Of a DNA stretch of 48,547 nt, positions 24,346 through 33,240 are shown one piece after another. Every line of letters starts with the position of its first letter. Within the stretch, counting starts at the first letter, position 1. The DNA is from Anaerolineae bacterium (lineage in GTDB: Bacteria; Chloroflexota; Anaerolineae; Aggregatilineales; Aggregatilineaceae): contig JAFGHR010000074.1 of NCBI GenBank assembly GCA_016930015.1, forward strand, positions 1-48,547, in the 5' to 3' direction. Position numbers and translations under genes: made by a program. Under the pieces are notes generated by a model. That model worked only from the letters and a program-made list of their open reading frames with translations, had not been told where the DNA came from and did no database searches.

Positions 24346-27300
24346 ATGAATGGTTCTAAACAAATTCGCATGTTTGTTGTTCTTATCATCGCCGCCGTAG
24401 CAGCAACGCTGCTGCCATCCAACATGTTGGCGCCTATAACGCTCACGCCGTCCACGGTGAGCGCCGCCATTCCAGGCAGCCAGGCGCCGTTATCCACCGT
24501 CGAATCGGGCAACTGCAACGATGTGTCCAACAACAACGTGTTGGTGGCAGTTAACCATGTACCCAATGAAGATTGTCTGGACGAAATCAGCGCAGCCTAT
24601 GCGGCGGGTATCACCGCACTCCCGCCCATTCCTGAGGAACTGACCAAAGCGGCTAACGTGCTGTTCGTGCGTCCCAGGGTGGCCGAAGTCAATGTGCGTA
24701 CCCAGCCAAACACCGGCGCCGCCATTGTTGGGCTGCTCCAAAACGGCGATGTCGTGGCCGTTATCGAGCCTCTCGATGGCGCTGTGGACAAACTCGGTGT
24801 AGAGGGTCAATGGCTTCTTATCCGGACACCAGACGGCGCAGAAGGGTATACCGCCGCATGGCTGTATAATGTCTCCGAAGGGGCACCCCCAGACGATGGA
24901 CCCGGTGATACACCCGACCCTCCACCCGGTGATGATCCCACAGCCGCCGCCCCGGTAGACGAACAGCCGGGCTTGTTGTTGACGCCCAAAGGTGACGGAG
25001 TCCGGATTCGGGCACAGCCGGTGTCCGGGGATGTGATCGCCGTCGCCGCGCTGGGTGATCAGATTGAAGTGACCGAGCAAGCCGATTTAGCGCTGGCCAA
25101 AATTGGTGTAAACGGTGAATGGCTGCGGGTGCGCACGGTGAACGGCGTTGAGGGGTATACCGCCGCGTGGTTGTATACTGTTGCCGAAAACAACACGCCC
25201 ACCGGGGCCACGCCGCCGCCCGCCGTTGTGCCTGCCTCGGAACCGTTAATCCTGGCAGAAAACACGATCTTAATCCTGACGCCCCGCGTCGATTCGGTCC
25301 GGATTCGCGCGCAGCCGGTTACCGGTACCGTGGTCGCCCTGGCATGGCGGGGTGACAGGCTGCAAGTGATGGAAGAGGCCAGCCTGGCCGCCAATAAGAT
25401 CGGTGTGGATGGTGAATGGCTCAAGGTGCAAACGACGACCGGCGTCGAGGGTTATACCGCCGCGTGGTTGTACACCATCTCGGATACTATCGAACAGCCG
25501 GTTGCGGTTTCTGCCGAGTCAGCCGCTATCCCGCCGCTTGACACCAGCACCGCTGATAATGGTCTGCTGCCATCAGAAGGTAATGCAGCCTCATCAGCCA
25601 ATGAGCCGGGCATCGACGACACCCCCGCCGATAACAGTATCGACGAACTGGACGTTGTTCCGACGGTGGAAGATAACGCCGACACAATCATTGATCCCTA
25701 TGGCGGCAGTATCCTGGCATTGGGTATCCCCGAACCCGCCGCCCCGGCAGGCGTTTCGTCCGGTAACAACGTTTCTGATGCTGATTCGCTGCCCGGTGAT
25801 GATGAGCTATCAGATAATGCAGCCGACCCGGATTCACCCGCCGGGCCGCTTAGCGTCGAGCCGGCTAATAACATAGTGCCGATCACGGTTGATGTGATCG
25901 ACAACACCGAGGTCGCCACGGCAGAACTAGCGATCAATGGCCGGTCGATGGACGTGTTCACCGGTGAGCCGTACGCGTTTGACCTGGATACCAACCTGCT
26001 CAGCGCCGGTACGTATGAGTTGTCGTTCACCGTCACCGAAAACGACGGGTATATTCGCTCGGACAGCGTGTATTTTGAGGTTGTGCTGGAACCCATCCCC
26101 GCCCCTGCCAGCCTAACCGCCGACACGACCGGTGATGATGCAGGCGCCGCCAGCGATCCTGACACCCCGGTCGAAGTGGCGGACGCCGGTGTGACGGTAA
26201 ACCAATCACCTGATGCCGCCGCGCAAGACATCGATATTCTGGGCGCCAGTGCGCCAACAGCCCAGACCCGGCGCGCGCTGCTCATCGACGGTGAAGAACA
26301 GCCGTTTGACCTGGAATTTTCATCTGATGACGGGTTGGTGCTCGCCGCACCGTCCGCCGATGCTGCGCCGGTCCAGGCGACCGCTGACGCGTCGTTAACC
26401 GATATCCTGGGCCGCCCCTTCAGCGCCCTGGTCCCGACCCCGATCTGGAACGCCCTATCGGCCCCACGCCCTACCCTGGCGTCGATCATCATCCTGGTGA
26501 TGGTGATCAGCCTGCTCCCGCAGGGCTTTCTGACGCTGTATTGGATGACGTACACCTGGAACAAACCCCACGTCGCCGACGAATACCGGTCGCCCAAAGA
26601 GTTTGCCGAACCGCAGTATTCGATCACGGCGCTGGTACCGGCCCGCCGCGAAGATGGCGTGATCGCAGACACGATCCGCGCCGTGGACCGGATCAACTAT
26701 CCCGAACACCTCAAAGAAGTGCTGGTGCTGATCCGTGATGAGGACGACGACGACACGATCAACGCTGCTCGCCAGGCCATCGCGGAAATCGGCAAGGATA
26801 ACATCCGCCTGGTCACGTTCACGGACGGGCCGCGCAACAAGCCCAACGGGCTGAACAGGGGGCTGCGAGCCGCCACCAAAGACGTGGTGTGTATCTTCGA
26901 TGCCGAAGACGAACCGCATCCCGATATCTACAACGTGGTTAACACCGTCATGATCCGCGATAACGCCGACGTGGTGCAGTCGGGCGTACAGTTGATGAAC
27001 TTTCGCTCCACGTGGTTCTCGGCGCTGAACGTGTTGGAATACTTCTTCTGGTTCAAGTCGGGCCTGCACGCCTTCACCCGCGAATTTAAGATCACGCCGC
27101 TGGGTGGTAACACGGTCTTCTTCAAGCGCCACTGGCTCGAACGTATCGATGGCTGGGATGAGCAGTGCCTGACCGAAGATGCAGATGTCGGCTTCCGGCT
27201 GACCCAGCTCGGCGCCAAAATTCAGATTGTGTACGATCAAGAACATGCGACCCGCGAAGAAACGCCGGATACCGTTGACAGCTTCATCAAGCAGCGGACC

Positions 27301-27750
27301 CGGTGGTGCCAGGGCTTCTACCAGATATTCTTCAAGGGCGACTGGAACAACCTGCCGACCCTCAAGCAGAAGATCTTTGCGCTGTATATCCTGCTCAACT
27401 CACTGCTGCAAGCGGCCATGCTCTTTTATGTCCCGGTGGGACTGTTCGTTGCGCTCACGCAGCGCGTGCCGGTAGTAGTTGCGCTGCTGTCGTACATCCC
27501 GATCTACATCCTGGTCATCCAGTTAATCATCCAGTTGATCGGCATCCGCGAGTTCACCAGCGCCTACAACGAAAAACTGCCGCGCTTCTTCACACTGCGT
27601 ATGATTGTGTTCTTCTATCCATACCAGCTCCTGCTGTCCATCGCCGCGCTGCGTGCCGTGTACCGTATGCTGACCCAGCAGTCCGCCTGGGAAAAAACCG
27701 CCCATTCGAATCTGCACCGGCAGGGGCAGTTTAGCCAGGTAGGGTCGTAA
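24346..27750 (+). CDS. triple-SH3 / GT2 membrane polysaccharide synthase fusion
   Basis: 1134 residues. A signal anchor (about 7-30) leads to three bacterial SH3 domains (about 105-173, 210-279, 307-374), each ending in an EGYTAAWLY-type motif. Next come an acidic low-complexity linker, an Ig-like domain (about 510-581), another disordered stretch and a membrane helix (about 710-735). A processive GT2 domain (about 750-1000) and four or so C-terminal helices (1018-1115) complete it. GT2 motifs are intact: DAEDE near 851 (DxD-type metal site), TEDAD near 943 (catalytic base) and QRTRW near 982 (Q-x2-RW, processive synthases). It resembles chitin/PNAG/cellulose-like synthases. The topology puts SH3 outside and GT2 inside, so it would make and export a polymer while anchored to the wall. 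It is followed two bases later by a GT-C gene. The polymer is unknown. Confidence 0.88.
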   Translation: MNGSKQIRMFVVLIIAAVAATLLPSNMLAPITLTPSTVSAAIPGSQAPLSTVESGNCNDVSNNNVLVAVNHVPNEDCLDEISAAYAAGITALPPIPEELTKAANVLFVRPRVAEVNVRTQPNTGAAIVGLLQNGDVVAVIEPLDGAVDKLGVEGQWLLIRTPDGAEGYTAAWLYNVSEGAPPDDGPGDTPDPPPGDDPTAAAPVDEQPGLLLTPKGDGVRIRAQPVSGDVIAVAALGDQIEVTEQADLALAKIGVNGEWLRVRTVNGVEGYTAAWLYTVAENNTPTGATPPPAVVPASEPLILAENTILILTPRVDSVRIRAQPVTGTVVALAWRGDRLQVMEEASLAANKIGVDGEWLKVQTTTGVEGYTAAWLYTISDTIEQPVAVSAESAAIPPLDTSTADNGLLPSEGNAASSANEPGIDDTPADNSIDELDVVPTVEDNADTIIDPYGGSILALGIPEPAAPAGVSSGNNVSDADSLPGDDELSDNAADPDSPAGPLSVEPANNIVPITVDVIDNTEVATAELAINGRSMDVFTGEPYAFDLDTNLLSAGTYELSFTVTENDGYIRSDSVYFEVVLEPIPAPASLTADTTGDDAGAASDPDTPVEVADAGVTVNQSPDAAAQDIDILGASAPTAQTRRALLIDGEEQPFDLEFSSDDGLVLAAPSADAAPVQATADASLTDILGRPFSALVPTPIWNALSAPRPTLASIIILVMVISLLPQGFLTLYWMTYTWNKPHVADEYRSPKEFAEPQYSITALVPARREDGVIADTIRAVDRINYPEHLKEVLVLIRDEDDDDTINAARQAIAEIGKDNIRLVTFTDGPRNKPNGLNRGLRAATKDVVCIFDAEDEPHPDIYNVVNTVMIRDNADVVQSGVQLMNFRSTWFSALNVLEYFFWFKSGLHAFTREFKITPLGGNTVFFKRHWLERIDGWDEQCLTEDADVGFRLTQLGAKIQIVYDQEHATREETPDTVDSFIKQRTRWCQGFYQIFFKGDWNNLPTLKQKIFALYILLNSLLQAAMLFYVPVGLFVALTQRVPVVVALLSYIPIYILVIQLIIQLIGIREFTSAYNEKLPRFFTLRMIVFFYPYQLLLSIAALRAVYRMLTQQSAWEKTAHSNLHRQGQFSQVGS

Positions 27751-27752
27751 CG

Positions 27753-29321
27753 ATGACGAATTCATTTAATCTCGACCGTAAAACCCTGTACATTCTGGCC
27801 GCGCTGTTGATCATCGCGGCGGCGGCGCAGGCTCAAAATATGTTCCAGTTCCCGTATTATCACGACGACGAGGGGACCCAGGTCGCCAACAGTTGGGCGC
27901 TGGCTACCGAAGGCGAACTCTCGCCGTACACGTATTCCTACGAGGACCCGCCGCTGGGATCGATCATGCTCGCCAGTTGGACCAGCCTGGTTGGCGGCCC
28001 ATCCAGCTTTGGTTTTGCGCTGAACGCGGGCCGGGTGTTTATGCTGCTGCTGCACGTGGTATCGACCGGTTTGATCTATCTGATCGCAAAAAAGCTCAGC
28101 CTGAGTGACCTGGCGGCGGCAGTGGCGACCCTGGTGTTTGCCTTTTCGCCGCTGGCGACAGGACTCCAGCGCATTGTGCTGCTGGAAAATATCATGCTGA
28201 TGTGGCTGCTGCTGTCGTTTTACTTCGCGATTGGCGAACGCCGGACACTGTATCATTATCTTGGCAGCGCGTTTGCGCTGTCGCTGGCCGTGCTGACCAA
28301 AGGCGGGGCGATCTTTTTTATCCCGGCCCTGTTATATGCCATCGGTCGGAGCGCAAACCGCCATCACCGCCGGTTTGCGGTGGCCCTGTGGATCACGATT
28401 ACGCTCATTGTCCTGTCGTTTTACCCGCTGTACGCCCAGATGAAAGAAGAGTTGTTCCCTGAGGATTGGCTGTTGGGCGGCGACTTCCCGCATGTGAGCT
28501 TGATCGAACGCCTGGGCGATCGCGGGCCGGATACCGGGCATATCCTGGACATTGCCAGCGGCCTGACCACTGCTTTCGATGAGTGGCTGGACCTGGCTAA
28601 CCCTACTGCCGACCCGGTACTGATCTATTTTGGCCTGATCAGTGCGGTATTTGTGTTCCTGTTGTCCATCGACAATCCCGGTTTACGCCCGCTGCCGCTG
28701 ATGTTGATAGCGATTGTTTTGCAGTTTTTGTTCGGCGGCCCGGTGTATAAATTCGACGGCGTGATACTGGTCGCGTTTTTGGCGTTGTGCGTGGGTATCC
28801 TGGTGGGCAAGAGCGCGGAATTTGTGTATCACAACAGCTCTGGCCCGGTGCGTTATGCGCTGACCGCTGGAGTCCTGGTCGCCATGCTCTACCCGTTCTG
28901 GTCATTTGACGCCACTCGCCTGGATGTCTACACCGAAAATCAAATCGACGGGCAGCTTGAGGCGGTATCCTGGGCGCAGCAGTACATCCCGGCAGATGCG
29001 GTTGTTGTCACCGACAACTATGCTTTTGTCGAACTGCGCAGCACTCACCCCAACGTACACGACTACTGGCGCGTTGATACCGACCCGGCTGTGCAGTTTA
29101 TGCTGCTGCACGATGACGCCTGTTCGATCGATTACGTACTGGCCACGCCGCAGATTTTCTCGGATATCGATACCTACAACCTGGACCTGATGCGGCGCAC
29201 CATTGACCGCTCCGAAGTCCTGCACACCTATGAAAATAACGGCTGGCCGATTGAAATCCGGCAGGTTCGCAAAACCAACTGTCTGCCAGCAATTGCCAGC
29301 GACACACCAACCGCTAACTGA
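27753..29321 (+). CDS. GT-C membrane glycosyltransferase (GT39/ArnT-like)
   Basis: 522 residues with about ten to eleven transmembrane helices and a C-terminal soluble domain (about 400-500). The first external loop has YYHDDEGTQ with Asp38, Asp39 and Glu40, the acidic motif of protein-mannosyltransferase/ArnT-type enzymes that use polyprenyl-phosphate sugars. The segment LENIMLMWLLLSF in the fifth helix region is also typical. It would transfer a sugar on the outer membrane face to lipid, protein or the nascent polymer. It begins two bases after the synthase stop, which indicates translational coupling, and GH18 follows after 44 bases. Donor and acceptor are unknown. Confidence 0.85.
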   Translation: MTNSFNLDRKTLYILAALLIIAAAAQAQNMFQFPYYHDDEGTQVANSWALATEGELSPYTYSYEDPPLGSIMLASWTSLVGGPSSFGFALNAGRVFMLLLHVVSTGLIYLIAKKLSLSDLAAAVATLVFAFSPLATGLQRIVLLENIMLMWLLLSFYFAIGERRTLYHYLGSAFALSLAVLTKGGAIFFIPALLYAIGRSANRHHRRFAVALWITITLIVLSFYPLYAQMKEELFPEDWLLGGDFPHVSLIERLGDRGPDTGHILDIASGLTTAFDEWLDLANPTADPVLIYFGLISAVFVFLLSIDNPGLRPLPLMLIAIVLQFLFGGPVYKFDGVILVAFLALCVGILVGKSAEFVYHNSSGPVRYALTAGVLVAMLYPFWSFDATRLDVYTENQIDGQLEAVSWAQQYIPADAVVVTDNYAFVELRSTHPNVHDYWRVDTDPAVQFMLLHDDACSIDYVLATPQIFSDIDTYNLDLMRRTIDRSEVLHTYENNGWPIEIRQVRKTNCLPAIASDTPTAN

Positions 29322-29365
29322 TAGGCCCGATTCACAGCTTCACACCTGGGGGGTGAGGAAAATCA

Positions 29366-30616
29366 ATGAACGTTCGTAAGACTGTTGCGGCATCTGTTTC
29401 ACTGTTAGCGCTTGCCGGTGTCGTGCTGGCCGTATTCCTGGCCCCAGCGGCCCAGGTCAGCGCCCAGGCGGGTAATCCGCCCTATCGAGTCGTCGGTTAT
29501 TACCCGTCATACGCGATCTACGAGGATTATTTTGTCACCGATATCAAGGCCAGCCAGCTTACACACTTGATCTATGCGTCAATCGACGTATCGGCAAACG
29601 GCCAGTGTGTATCGGGTGATATCTGGACTGATGCACAGTATTCGTACCCTGATGACCAGCCCACTCTCCGGCTGCGTGGCAACTTCCGCCAGCTTCAACT
29701 GCTGCGCGGCGAGCATCCGAATCTGAAAATCCTGATGAGTGTGGGCGGCTGGGAGTATTCCGAGCATTTTTCAGACGCTGCCGCCACCGAGCAGTCCCGC
29801 CAGCGGTTTGCCCGGTCATGCGTGGCCTTTATGCGCCAGTACCTGTTTGACGGCATTGATATCGACTGGCGCTACCCGGTAGAGGGGAATACGGTCGCCG
29901 GGAGCCCCTCAGATCGCGCGAACTATACGCTGCTGCTGGCCGAACTCCGAAAACAGCTTGACAGCCAGGCCGTGACAGACGCCAGGCCGTACCTGTTAAC
30001 GGTGCTCGCGCCTGGCATTGCCGCGTTGTACGAAAACATCGAGCTTGACCGCATTCACCCGTATGTGGACTGGATCAACCTGATGACGTTTGGATTTCAT
30101 GGCGCCTGGAGTGATCATGCCAGCCATCACGCGCCGCTGTATGCCAATACGCGTGACCCGCGTGGTGAGGACATTCAGCAGCACTACAATGTAGACAGCG
30201 TGGTGAGCACCTATCTCGACGCGGGTATTCCGGCGTCCAAACTGGTGATCGGCGTACCGTTGTACGCGCAGGCATGGCAAAATGTTAAACCTAACGAACA
30301 CTTTGGCCTGTACCAACCCGCCAGCGGAGTACCGTCAGGCACACGTCCTGGCGGCGTTCTTTACTGGCGGGACCTGCTGCCCCTGCTCCAAAACGATGCT
30401 TACATCGAGTATTTTGACGATGAAGCCAGCGTCCCCTGGTTGTACAGCCCGGACGAGCGCATCGCGATCAGCTATGACAACCCGCAGTCCGTGCGGGAAA
30501 AAGCCCGCTACATCCGCGAGGAAAACCTGGGCGGGATGATGTTATGGCAGATCAGTTTTGACGATGAAGACAACTCGCTGGTTGAAGTCGCGTATGAGGC
30601 ATTGAGCGGACGCTAA
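29366..30616 (+). CDS. secreted GH18-fold protein with replaced catalytic residues
   Basis: 416 residues with a signal peptide ending near 33 (VSAQA). The GH18 chitinase barrel is clear: YRVVGYYPSYA (40-50), the SxGG motif SVGGWEYS (near 125-132), DGIDIDWRYP (162-171), the INLMTFGFHGAW segment (237-248) and LWQISFDDED near the end. The catalytic DxxDxDxE glutamate is Arg169 (codon CGC). The usual Met-Thr-Tyr-Asp that holds the N-acetyl group is Met-Thr-Phe-Gly (240-243). Both changes should abolish chitinase chemistry, so it may be a carbohydrate-binding or structural protein like the known inactive GH18 lectins. It is the last gene of the synthase operon and may bind the polymer outside the cell. 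GGGGTGAGG lies upstream of the ATG. Confidence 0.88.
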   Translation: MNVRKTVAASVSLLALAGVVLAVFLAPAAQVSAQAGNPPYRVVGYYPSYAIYEDYFVTDIKASQLTHLIYASIDVSANGQCVSGDIWTDAQYSYPDDQPTLRLRGNFRQLQLLRGEHPNLKILMSVGGWEYSEHFSDAAATEQSRQRFARSCVAFMRQYLFDGIDIDWRYPVEGNTVAGSPSDRANYTLLLAELRKQLDSQAVTDARPYLLTVLAPGIAALYENIELDRIHPYVDWINLMTFGFHGAWSDHASHHAPLYANTRDPRGEDIQQHYNVDSVVSTYLDAGIPASKLVIGVPLYAQAWQNVKPNEHFGLYQPASGVPSGTRPGGVLYWRDLLPLLQNDAYIEYFDDEASVPWLYSPDERIAISYDNPQSVREKARYIREENLGGMMLWQISFDDEDNSLVEVAYEALSGR

Positions 30617-30623
30617 CGTTCGC

Positions 30624-30680
30624 CTGCCAGGTGCAGCATCACATTTGCGGACTGCACCAGGCTCGGCAGTATCTTTTGTT
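30624..30680 (+). terminator. terminator of the SH3-GT2 operon
   Basis: GGTGCAG (30630-30636) pairs with CTGCACC (30652-30658), extended by CTGCC (30624-30628) with GGCAG (30665-30669), followed by TATCTTTTGTT. It lies eight bases past the GH18 stop. Confidence 0.72.
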
Positions 30681-30806
30681 CGTTCTACTGCCGGGCCATC
30701 TCCAACGCCTCTTCCATCGACGTAACAATATCAACCACGATATGGCCAAAAACATTTGGAATTCGGGAGTTGGTGACGTGAAAAAACGCGAGTTACGTCA
30801 TTGATA

Positions 30807-31679
30807 TCAAACGCGCAGAACTCTGGGTGAGTAACGCACAGAGTTTCTGTGAGTGACTCGCGGTTGTTTCTGCTTTTTCAAGTTCTTGCTGGGCCTTTGG
30901 GTATCGGCCCAGCGTGTTGGGAGGGGATAGGAGGTTTTGCCAGCATAGGTCTTGGGCCAGCGCTTGTTCTCAGTGAAGTGGTAGCTGTGGCACATTTGGA
31001 GAGTACGCCATTTGTGGTTGGGGAAAGTTTTCAGAATCTCGACCTGGGCCACGTTGTTTTCTACCATCTGGCGCAGGGTTTCCAGATCCTTGACTGTCCA
31101 ATTGCGACAAAGACCCGAATCGGCTTTGCATTCCGAAGTTGAACCATCCCGCCAATAGATGGTGACCAGCTTGTAGTTCCACCCGTTCACCATATTGCAT
31201 ACTGTCCAGGGCTTGCTGCCGGGCATCCTCATCAATCGTGGTTGCTTTCAACCGTTCCAGCAACGAACGTACCTGCGCCGGTTAGGATTGGTACTGCTAT
31301 CCGGCAGGGTTTCCCGCATATCGACCATAAACCCCGGTGCCGTATGGCGTCCGGCCCAGATGCCGCGCTCTTCGCGCCACACGCGAGCCGCGACCAGGCG
31401 CCCGATAATGTGATTTTGCAGGTGATCGGCGGAAGCCTGCGCCCGTTCGCGGAACATCCGGATGTGATAACGTCCGTACAGCGGGTGCGCGAAGTCGTAG
31501 AGCATGGCTGGCGTGAGCACTTTCACATCGTCGCGTTTGCAGGCATCAATGAAGATGTTGGTTTGGATTTGCGTCACATCGCGGAAGAAACGATCCACTT
31601 CCTGCGATGCCACGGCCCCGATATGGCCGCATTCGATCAGGTCGAAAAGATGGGAATCTGATGGAAACGCAGCATACAT
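30807..31679 (-). pseudogene. decayed serine-family site-specific recombinase
   Basis: Three overlapping minus-strand frames together rebuild the middle and end of a large serine recombinase. Frame one (31679-31248) begins inside the catalytic domain: DLIECGHIGAVASQEVDRFF, ACKRDDVKVLT, AMLYDFAHPLYGRYHIRMF, then the recombinase-domain pattern VWREERGIWAGRHTAPGFMVD. A shift near 31255 leads to LERLKATTIDEDARQQALDS, and another near 31195 leads to VTIYWRDGSTSE and WTVKDLETLRQMVENN with LKTFPNHKWRTLQM. The first 50 or so residues, including the catalytic serine, are missing. It is a remnant of a phage or mobile element. Confidence 0.75.
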
Positions 31680-31939
31680 TCAACTCTCGTGATATATTTT
31701 GGGTTGTTTGGTCTGCTGTGATCTCGGTCATATTGGCTGTTTCAATAGTCAGTGCAAACACACATCAACATCATATCAAACTGACCCATGCAACAGGCTG
31801 TAGGATTACGGGTTTGAGATGTAAACTTGGCAGTTTTTTTGAGCAGTTTTACGGGAGACCATCCATTTTTCTTGTCCTGGCAGCTCCCTTCAAAGTGGGT
31901 TGGGCATGGCAACAGTGCAAATATAGATAGGAGCCACCA

Positions 31940-32839
31940 ATGCATCTGTCACAAGATGAAGCCCTACGGTTTTACACCATCTGGTTTCCGCTGCTGTACT
32001 ACGTTAATCAGCAGCAAGAACTTATCCCTGAGTTTCCCTCAGAATACGGTGATGCAAGTGTTGAACCACAAAATGCTGTCACCTTACGCGAGGCGTTATG
32101 GGCCGATGATTCGCTGCGCGAAGGGTTCATTGCCGAGAATCCAGCCAACCTTTCTGCTGATGATCTTGCGCTGGTGGATAGCTGGCAACATCGCGTAACC
32201 GGAGATTTCTACATTTTCCGGTATCTCAAAAAACACACCGTATTGCTTTCCAGCGAATCACCGATGCGTGCCTTTGGGGTGCATGGCCTAGTCAGCCCCA
32301 TTGAAGAAATTATCGGACCATACTTACCCATTCTCATCAAAACCGTGCTGCTGCCATTTGAAGATCGGATTATCTACGACAGCCTGTTTTCTTCGTATTC
32401 CATTCATTTCGGCGGTGGATATCGCAGCAGCCTGAAAGATGGATACAACCGCATCCAGGAACGCGAGGGGCTTATCACAACTTTGCCGCCCTACGCTGAA
32501 CGCAGCGATCCAGCAGCGGAAAAAAAGCATGTTCAGGAGAAAAACAAAAAACTGCTGACTGCCTTCCAAAAAGAACTGGGCAAAGCGGGATTAAGCCCGA
32601 AAATGATGGAAGAACACACCGCCGCTATCGCCGCATTTGCCGAGAATTTTCTGCTTGCTCAGACGCCGCCTGCCTATCTACTCGATACCAACCGCGCACA
32701 TGTAGAGGCGTATATGAAAGCCACATCCAGCAAAGCGAATCTGGTCAGTTTCAAACGCTTCGCTCGTTTCCTGCGTGATACGGATCGAGTTTATTACGAA
32801 GACGCGGAAGAATTGCTCGATTTCCTCAAGCGGCAGTGA
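31940..32839 (+). CDS. hypothetical protein, no recognised family
   Basis: 299 residues, preceded by an AGGAG six bases from the ATG, so it is probably expressed. No signal peptide or transmembrane segment is convincing; PYLPILIKTVLLPF (about 129-142) is the only hydrophobic run. The middle has LPFEDRIIYDSLFSSYSIHFGGGYR and then a charged helical part (about 175-235, rich in K and E). The C-terminus ends in a compact helical block with FARFLRDTDRVYY and EELLDFLKRQ. I cannot assign a function. It sits alone between a broken recombinase and gene scraps, which suggests accessory cargo. Codon use looks somewhat more AT-rich than in neighbouring core genes. Confidence 0.7.
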   Translation: MHLSQDEALRFYTIWFPLLYYVNQQQELIPEFPSEYGDASVEPQNAVTLREALWADDSLREGFIAENPANLSADDLALVDSWQHRVTGDFYIFRYLKKHTVLLSSESPMRAFGVHGLVSPIEEIIGPYLPILIKTVLLPFEDRIIYDSLFSSYSIHFGGGYRSSLKDGYNRIQEREGLITTLPPYAERSDPAAEKKHVQEKNKKLLTAFQKELGKAGLSPKMMEEHTAAIAAFAENFLLAQTPPAYLLDTNRAHVEAYMKATSSKANLVSFKRFARFLRDTDRVYYEDAEELLDFLKRQ

Positions 32840-32946
32840 GGTGGTTGGCTCGCCAGTAGAATGCGCCGCGCCACACAGCATCCCACCGCGATCTGACATA
32901 CACTATTGGGTGGGTTACAGTGATCACGCCGTATCAGGAAACAACC

Positions 32947-33057
32947 ATGAGTCCACATTCTTTACCTCTCATCCGAATTTTCTTATCCTCGCCCGGTGAT
33001 ATCGAACGGATGCTCACCCCATACTTTGGCGTGAGCATTCGACAAGAATATGCTTGA
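32947..33057 (+). pseudogene. N-terminal scrap of a DUF4062-like gene
   Basis: An ATG opens 36 codons beginning with LPLIRIFLSSPGDIER. This matches the IRIFLSSPGDV-x-x-ER start of DUF4062/TIR-like proteins that are fused to NB-ARC, TPR or WD40 modules in complex bacteria. The frame stops after QEYA, so only the first strand-loop remains. It is read as a deletion remnant. Confidence 0.5.
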
Positions 33058-33090
33058 TTGTGCCTGGTGTATGAGATGCATTTCAGCTAA

Positions 33091-33150
33091 ATCACGGGCG
33101 AGCTGCTGGACGCCAACGGGCTGGTGTATCTGCGGGCGCGGTTGGGCTGA
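33091..33150 (+). pseudogene. scrap of an RHS-repeat protein
   Basis: A short frame reads ITGELLDANGLVYLRAR and then stops. LLDANGLVYLRAR is the RHS-repeat core-domain signature (normally followed by an aromatic pair and NP). No RHS gene is nearby. The rest of the 400-base gap 32840-33240 has only out-of-frame scraps, including a stretch (about 33158-33235) reading TLGPHEQRV that recalls a TPR end. Confidence 0.45.
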
Positions 33151-33240
33151 GCCGGTTGCAGGAAGAGTCACTTGCTGCACAGCAAACAATCGCCGTACAA
33201 CAAGCAACTCTCGGACCGCACGAGCAGCGCGTATAGCAGT

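Noticed and set aside
25698..26696. 332-codon open frame on the minus strand inside the synthase gene
   Set aside because: It is the reverse frame of the acidic linker and GT2 part; low-complexity composition and no family features.
33158..33235. Short plus-strand frame with TLGPHEQRV as a TPR gene
   Set aside because: Only about 20 codons, no start, mentioned only as debris.
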